NCBI GenBank assembly: GCA_050742975.1
Contig: JBOGDQ010000318.1
Coordinates: forward strand, 1 to 8,900
Length of the DNA stretch: 8,900 nt
Direction of reading: 5' to 3'
Origin: JBDTGE01 sp050742975
GTDB taxonomy: Bacteria > Actinomycetota > Actinomycetes > Mycobacteriales > Jatrophihabitantaceae
Shown here: piece by piece, positions 6,353 through 8,900 of the stretch
Layout: each line of letters starts with the position of its first letter
How positions within the stretch are numbered: position 1 is the first letter of the stretch
Notes under the pieces: model-generated
Database searches by the model: none
Seen by the model: only the letters and a program-made list of their open reading frames with translations
What the model was told of the DNA's origin: nothing
Position numbers and translations under genes: made by a program

Positions 6353-7225
6353 CTAGAACGCGGCTGCTATCGAGATCACCTTCTCGCCGATCAGCTCCAG
6401 CGGCGCGATCGAGGCGACGTCCGGTACCCGGCCGTGCACCTCCTCGACCCCGAGGCCGGCCAGCCGCTCGAACTCGGCGAGCAGCGAGTCCACGTGCTCG
6501 CCGTCCGGGCCCGGGTCGATCGCCATCATCACGGTCTTCTCGATGTCGGCGTAGTCGCGGCCGACCGCGTCGCAGTGTCCGCGCAGCACGTCCAACTTGT
6601 GCTCCAGCTCGGACGAGGCGAACAGGTTGCACGCCTGGGCGTACTGCGCGACCAGCCGCAGCGTCTTCCGCTCGCCGGAACCGCCGATCAGGATCGGCGG
6701 GTGCGGGCGGGTCAGCGGCTGCGGCACGTTGAGGGTTCGGCCGAGCTGGTAGTGCTCGCCGTGGTACGGGCCGTCGTCGTCACTCCACATCTGCAGGCAG
6801 ATCTGCAGCGACTCCTCGAGCCGTTCGAACCGCTCGGCGAGCGGCGGGAAGAACAGGCCCAGCCCGCGTGATTCCTCCTCGTTCCACGCCGCCCCGATAC
6901 CGAGCCAGGCCCGGCCGCCGGACAGGACGTCCAGCGTCGATACGAGCTTGGCGAGCAATCCCGGCTCGCGGTAGGACACCGCGGTCACCCAGGAGATCAG
7001 CTCGACGCGCTCGGTGTGTGCGGCGAGGAAACCGAGCGTCGTGTACGCCTCGAGCATGTCGTGCTCGGGCGGGCCGTTGACCGAGATCTGCCACACGTGG
7101 TCCATCACGCTCAGGCGCGCGAAGCCGACGTCCTCGGCGGTGCGAGCCACCCGGGCCAGGTCGCTCGCCATGGTCGCGGCGCCGCCCGGCCAGGTGAAGT
7201 CGGCGACGTGCAGGCCGATCTTCAT
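6353..7225 (-). CDS. F420-dependent LLM-class (luciferase-like) oxidoreductase, TIGR03560-like
   Basis: A 290-aa TIM-barrel enzyme of the bacterial luciferase-like superfamily, probably using coenzyme F420; the substrate is unknown. Landmarks are MKIGLHVADFTWPGG at the N-terminus, LSVMDHVWQI (38-47), SYREPGLLAK (84-93), LDVLSGGRAWLGIGAAWNEEE (98-118), PPLAERFERLEE (127-138) and PPILIGGSGERKTLR (176-190). These match the group annotated as probable F420-dependent oxidoreductases of the Rv1855c type, with no insertions or missing parts. The ATG at 7225 has GAGGAA five bases upstream and overlaps the msrB stop as ATGA, so the two genes are translationally coupled. It ends directly at the hairpin of the convergent gap. 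F420 and not FMN use is inferred from the family. Confidence 0.9.
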   Translation of the reverse strand: MKIGLHVADFTWPGGAATMASDLARVARTAEDVGFARLSVMDHVWQISVNGPPEHDMLEAYTTLGFLAAHTERVELISWVTAVSYREPGLLAKLVSTLDVLSGGRAWLGIGAAWNEEESRGLGLFFPPLAERFERLEESLQICLQMWSDDDGPYHGEHYQLGRTLNVPQPLTRPHPPILIGGSGERKTLRLVAQYAQACNLFASSELEHKLDVLRGHCDAVGRDYADIEKTVMMAIDPGPDGEHVDSLLAEFERLAGLGVEEVHGRVPDVASIAPLELIGEKVISIAAAF

Positions 7226-7647
7226 GAGGCTTCCTCGAAGCTCATCGAGATGGAGTTGATGCAGTAGCGCAGGTCCGTCGGCGTGTCGTAGCCCTCGCCC
7301 GCGAAGACGTGGCCGAGATGGCTGTGACAGTTGGCGCACAGCACTTCGGTGCGCTTCGTGCCGAGCGTGCTGTCGTCGCGCTCGATCACGGCGTCGCCGG
7401 CCAGCGGGGTGAAGAACGACGGCCAGCCACAGTGCGAGTCGAACTTCGTGTCGCTGCGGAACAGCTCCGTCCCGCAGGCGCGGCAGCGGTACACGCCGGT
7501 GCGGTGGTTCTCGGTGTACTCGCCGACGAAGGCGCGTTCGGTGCCTGCCTGGCGCAGCACGGCGTACTCGTCGGGCGTCAGCTGGGTGCGCCACTCGTCG
7601 TCGGAACGGACGACCTTCGCGGCGGGTAGTTCCTCGGTGTGCCTCAT
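7222..7647 (-). CDS. msrB: Peptide-methionine (R)-S-oxide reductase
   Basis: Reduces the R-epimer of methionine sulfoxide in proteins, repairing oxidative damage in the cytoplasm. The 141-aa single-domain length is typical. Two CxxC knuckles, CRAC (C55, C58) and CANC (C104, C107), bind a structural zinc. HLGHVF (111-115 region) and RYCINSISM (127-135) are family blocks, and C129 is the catalytic nucleophile. C73 in SHCGWPSF is at a position often proposed to resolve the sulfenic acid. ATG 7647 is chosen because the conserved N-terminus begins there; an in-frame upstream extension to 7698 is not conserved in type. A TAGCGT seven bases before the ATG suggests a leaderless mRNA. It is the first gene of an msrB-oxidoreductase pair. 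Confidence 0.95.
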   Translation of the reverse strand: MRHTEELPAAKVVRSDDEWRTQLTPDEYAVLRQAGTERAFVGEYTENHRTGVYRCRACGTELFRSDTKFDSHCGWPSFFTPLAGDAVIERDDSTLGTKRTEVLCANCHSHLGHVFAGEGYDTPTDLRYCINSISMSFEEAS

Positions 7648-7654
7648 ACCTACG

Positions 7655-7660
7655 ACGCTA
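7655..7660 (-). promoter_or_regulatory. Possible -10 element (TAGCGT) of msrB
   Basis: On the minus strand TAGCGT (TAnnnT) is followed by exactly seven bases and then ATG 7647, the geometry of a leaderless transcript. There is no strong Shine-Dalgarno to compete with this reading, and no clear -35. It suggests that msrB and the oxidoreductase have their own promoter, separate from the membrane-protein gene upstream. Confidence 0.35.
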
Positions 7661-7707
7661 CCCACGCCGACGCCATCGCGCCCCCACGGAGTCCGCACGG
7701 CTGCCGA

Positions 7708-7720
7708 GCGGCTTGGCCGC
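7708..7720 (-). terminator. Short GC-rich hairpin after the membrane-protein gene
   Basis: GCGGC-TTG-GCCGC lies three bases past the stop of the 90-aa membrane-protein gene on the minus strand. The stem is only five pairs and has no T-tract, so it is at best a weak terminator. It is the only structured element in the 75-base gap before msrB. Confidence 0.25.
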
Positions 7721-7722
7721 GC

Positions 7723-7995
7723 TCACCAGATGCTGATCATGCCGATCGCGCCGTAGATGATCGTCAGCCCCACGCCGATCAGGATGAGCCAGACCACGAG
7801 GCGGGCCAGGGTGCGGCGCCGACCGGTCAGCCGGGTCAGGCCGGTGCCGAACGCGGCCAGGTTCTGCAGCTCGCCGTCGGCCGTGTTCGGGTTCGCGGTG
7901 CGCAGCCAGGCGCCGTCGACGAGCGGGGACGCCCACGAGGGATCGGCCGGGTCGTCGCTGCCGTCCCCGTCGTCGTATCGCTCGTCCAGCCGCAC
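7723..7995 (-). CDS. Small tail-anchored membrane protein of unknown function (90 aa)
   Basis: I do not recognise a family. The N-terminal half is hydrophilic and strongly acidic (many Asp in 4-18), followed by a segment with WLRTANPNT (30-38). A basic stretch, TGRRRTLAR (57-65), leads directly into one hydrophobic helix at about 66-88 that runs almost to the C-terminus. By the positive-inside rule the acidic domain would face the cytoplasm and the protein would be anchored by its tail. The GTG start at 7995 has TACGCT six bases upstream and no Shine-Dalgarno, which fits a leaderless mRNA. Codon usage is like that of its neighbours. The gene lies 20 bases after the transporter stop, so it could also be co-transcribed with it. 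An alternative start further in cannot be excluded. Confidence 0.7.
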   Translation of the reverse strand: MRLDERYDDGDGSDDPADPSWASPLVDGAWLRTANPNTADGELQNLAAFGTGLTRLTGRRRTLARLVVWLILIGVGLTIIYGAIGMISIW

Positions 7996-8001
7996 CGGGC
8001 C

Positions 8002-8007
8002 AGCGTA
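8002..8007 (-). promoter_or_regulatory. Possible -10 element (TACGCT) of the small membrane-protein gene
   Basis: TACGCT (TAnnnT) lies six bases before GTG 7995 on the minus strand, inside the 20-base gap after the transporter gene. The position suits a leaderless start. No -35 element is recognisable, partly because that region is coding for the transporter's C-terminus. Confidence 0.3.
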
Positions 8008-8015
8008 AGCCCGCG

Positions 8016-8900
8016 TCAGCCGGCCTGGGTGTACGGACCCAACTCCACCCCGGGCACGACGGGCGCCCGGTCGGGGTCATCGTGGCTCATCGCCGCGAGC
8101 AGCGGCGAGTGGGCCAGTACGAGGACGCCGCCGCCCACGGCCAGGGCGCCGACGGTCGCGGGCAGCAACCAGAGGCCCGAGCGAGTGGTCTCGTTGAACA
8201 CCAGTACCCCCCACAGGATGGACACGAGCGGATCCATCAGGGTGAAACCGGGCTGCGCCGCGAGCAACGGCCCGGTGTGCAGGGCCCACTGCACGAGCAC
8301 CAGCCCGAGGACCCCGAACCCGATGGCGGTGTACGTCTGCCACGTGGTCACCACCGCGACCACCCCGCCCTGCTTGCCCTGGGACACGGTCTCCTTGATG
8401 AAGGTGGCGGTGAGTCCGAAGCTCGTTCCCGCGGCGGCGCCGAGGCACGCGGTGCGCCACATCCGCCCGCCGCGTGCGGACAGCACCACCAGCCCGAAGA
8501 TGGTCGCGGCGGTCGCGCCGCCGGCGGTGATGTAGATCAGGTGCTCGACGTGCGTCTCGTCGCCGGGCATCGGGTTGAGCATCGCGACCAGGCTGATCAT
8601 GCCCGCAGTCATGATCAGGATCCCGCTCCACTCGGCGCGGCCCAGCCTGGTGCGGAAGACACGCGAGGCGACCAGCAGGGTCAGCGGCACCTCGAGCGTG
8701 ATGATCGGCTCGACGGCGGACAGTTGGCCGAGCCCCAGTGCCACGGCCTGCAGCACGAACGAGCCGACCAGGCCGGTGAACCCGAGCAGCCAGGTCCCGC
8801 TGCGGATCAGGTCGAGCAGCAGCCGCGGGCCGAACGCGCGGTCCGCCGGCTGCTCGAGGCTGGCCTTGCGTTGCATGACGTTGGCCAGGGCGTTGCCCAT
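8016..8900 (-). CDS. DMT/EamA-type transporter, N-terminus cut by the window edge
   Basis: A polytopic membrane protein of the drug/metabolite transporter superfamily, substrate unknown. The 294 visible residues contain about eight hydrophobic helices: roughly 36-58, 63-82, 92-108, 120-142, 148-166, 192-210, 217-235 and 240-263. The second half includes the WGVLVFNE block, which ends in the conserved glutamate typical of EamA repeats. A polar C-terminal tail of about 30 residues follows. An ATG sits exactly at the window end (8900-8898). The visible start, MGNALANVMQRKAS, looks like the end of the first helix plus the following loop seen in relatives, so the true start is probably further upstream, outside the window. 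The small membrane-protein gene follows 20 bases downstream. Confidence 0.85.
   Translation of the reverse strand: MGNALANVMQRKASLEQPADRAFGPRLLLDLIRSGTWLLGFTGLVGSFVLQAVALGLGQLSAVEPIITLEVPLTLLVASRVFRTRLGRAEWSGILIMTAGMISLVAMLNPMPGDETHVEHLIYITAGGATAATIFGLVVLSARGGRMWRTACLGAAAGTSFGLTATFIKETVSQGKQGGVVAVVTTWQTYTAIGFGVLGLVLVQWALHTGPLLAAQPGFTLMDPLVSILWGVLVFNETTRSGLWLLPATVGALAVGGGVLVLAHSPLLAAMSHDDPDRAPVVPGVELGPYTQAG

Overview
The window reads as a chromosomal segment of a high-GC Gram-positive bacterium (actinobacterium). The evidence is the very GC-rich third codon positions, the frequent GTG starts, the coproporphyrin-dependent heme genes hemE-cgoX-hemQ, an actinobacterial DUF3000 gene beside RNase D, and an F420-type luciferase-like oxidoreductase. 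I cannot assign a genus. Nearly every base is coding, and no gap between genes exceeds about 120 bp. I see no tRNA, rRNA, CRISPR array, insertion sequence or prophage.

Layout. (1) 29-889, minus: a secreted HAD-family acid phosphatase (class B-like) with a GTG start. (2) 987-3050, minus: a three-gene operon read right to left. It holds a 64-residue cysteine-rich zinc-ribbon-like protein (ATG 3050), a DUF3000 protein (GTG 2859, 4-base overlap) and RNase D (GTG 2234, 1-base gap). (3) 3051-3169: a divergent promoter region. (4) 3170-6298, plus: the heme cluster hemE (uroporphyrinogen decarboxylase), cgoX/hemY (coproporphyrinogen III oxidase) and hemQ/chdC (coproheme decarboxylase). (5) 6299-6352: a 53-base hairpin that fills the convergent gap. 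(6) 6353-7647, minus: msrB followed by an overlapping F420-type oxidoreductase. (7) 7723-7995, minus: a 90-residue tail-anchored membrane protein of unknown function. (8) 8016-8900, minus: a DMT/EamA-type transporter that runs off the window.

How the genes work together. HemE, CgoX and HemQ are three of the four enzymes that turn uroporphyrinogen III into heme b by the coproporphyrin route. The missing one is the ferrochelatase CpfC, which acts between CgoX and HemQ and must lie elsewhere. Sharing a neighbourhood with RNase D, DUF3000 and MsrB resembles, as I recall it, the mycobacterial arrangement (MsrB ... HemQ-HemY-HemE ... DUF3000-RNase D). This is therefore largely a conserved core neighbourhood and not an accessory island. 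The less ordinary items are the small zinc-ribbon gene, the tail-anchored protein, the perfect inverted repeat at 6300-6352, the msrB/oxidoreductase coupling and a repeated arrangement suggesting leaderless mRNAs. I found no convincing new multi-gene system.
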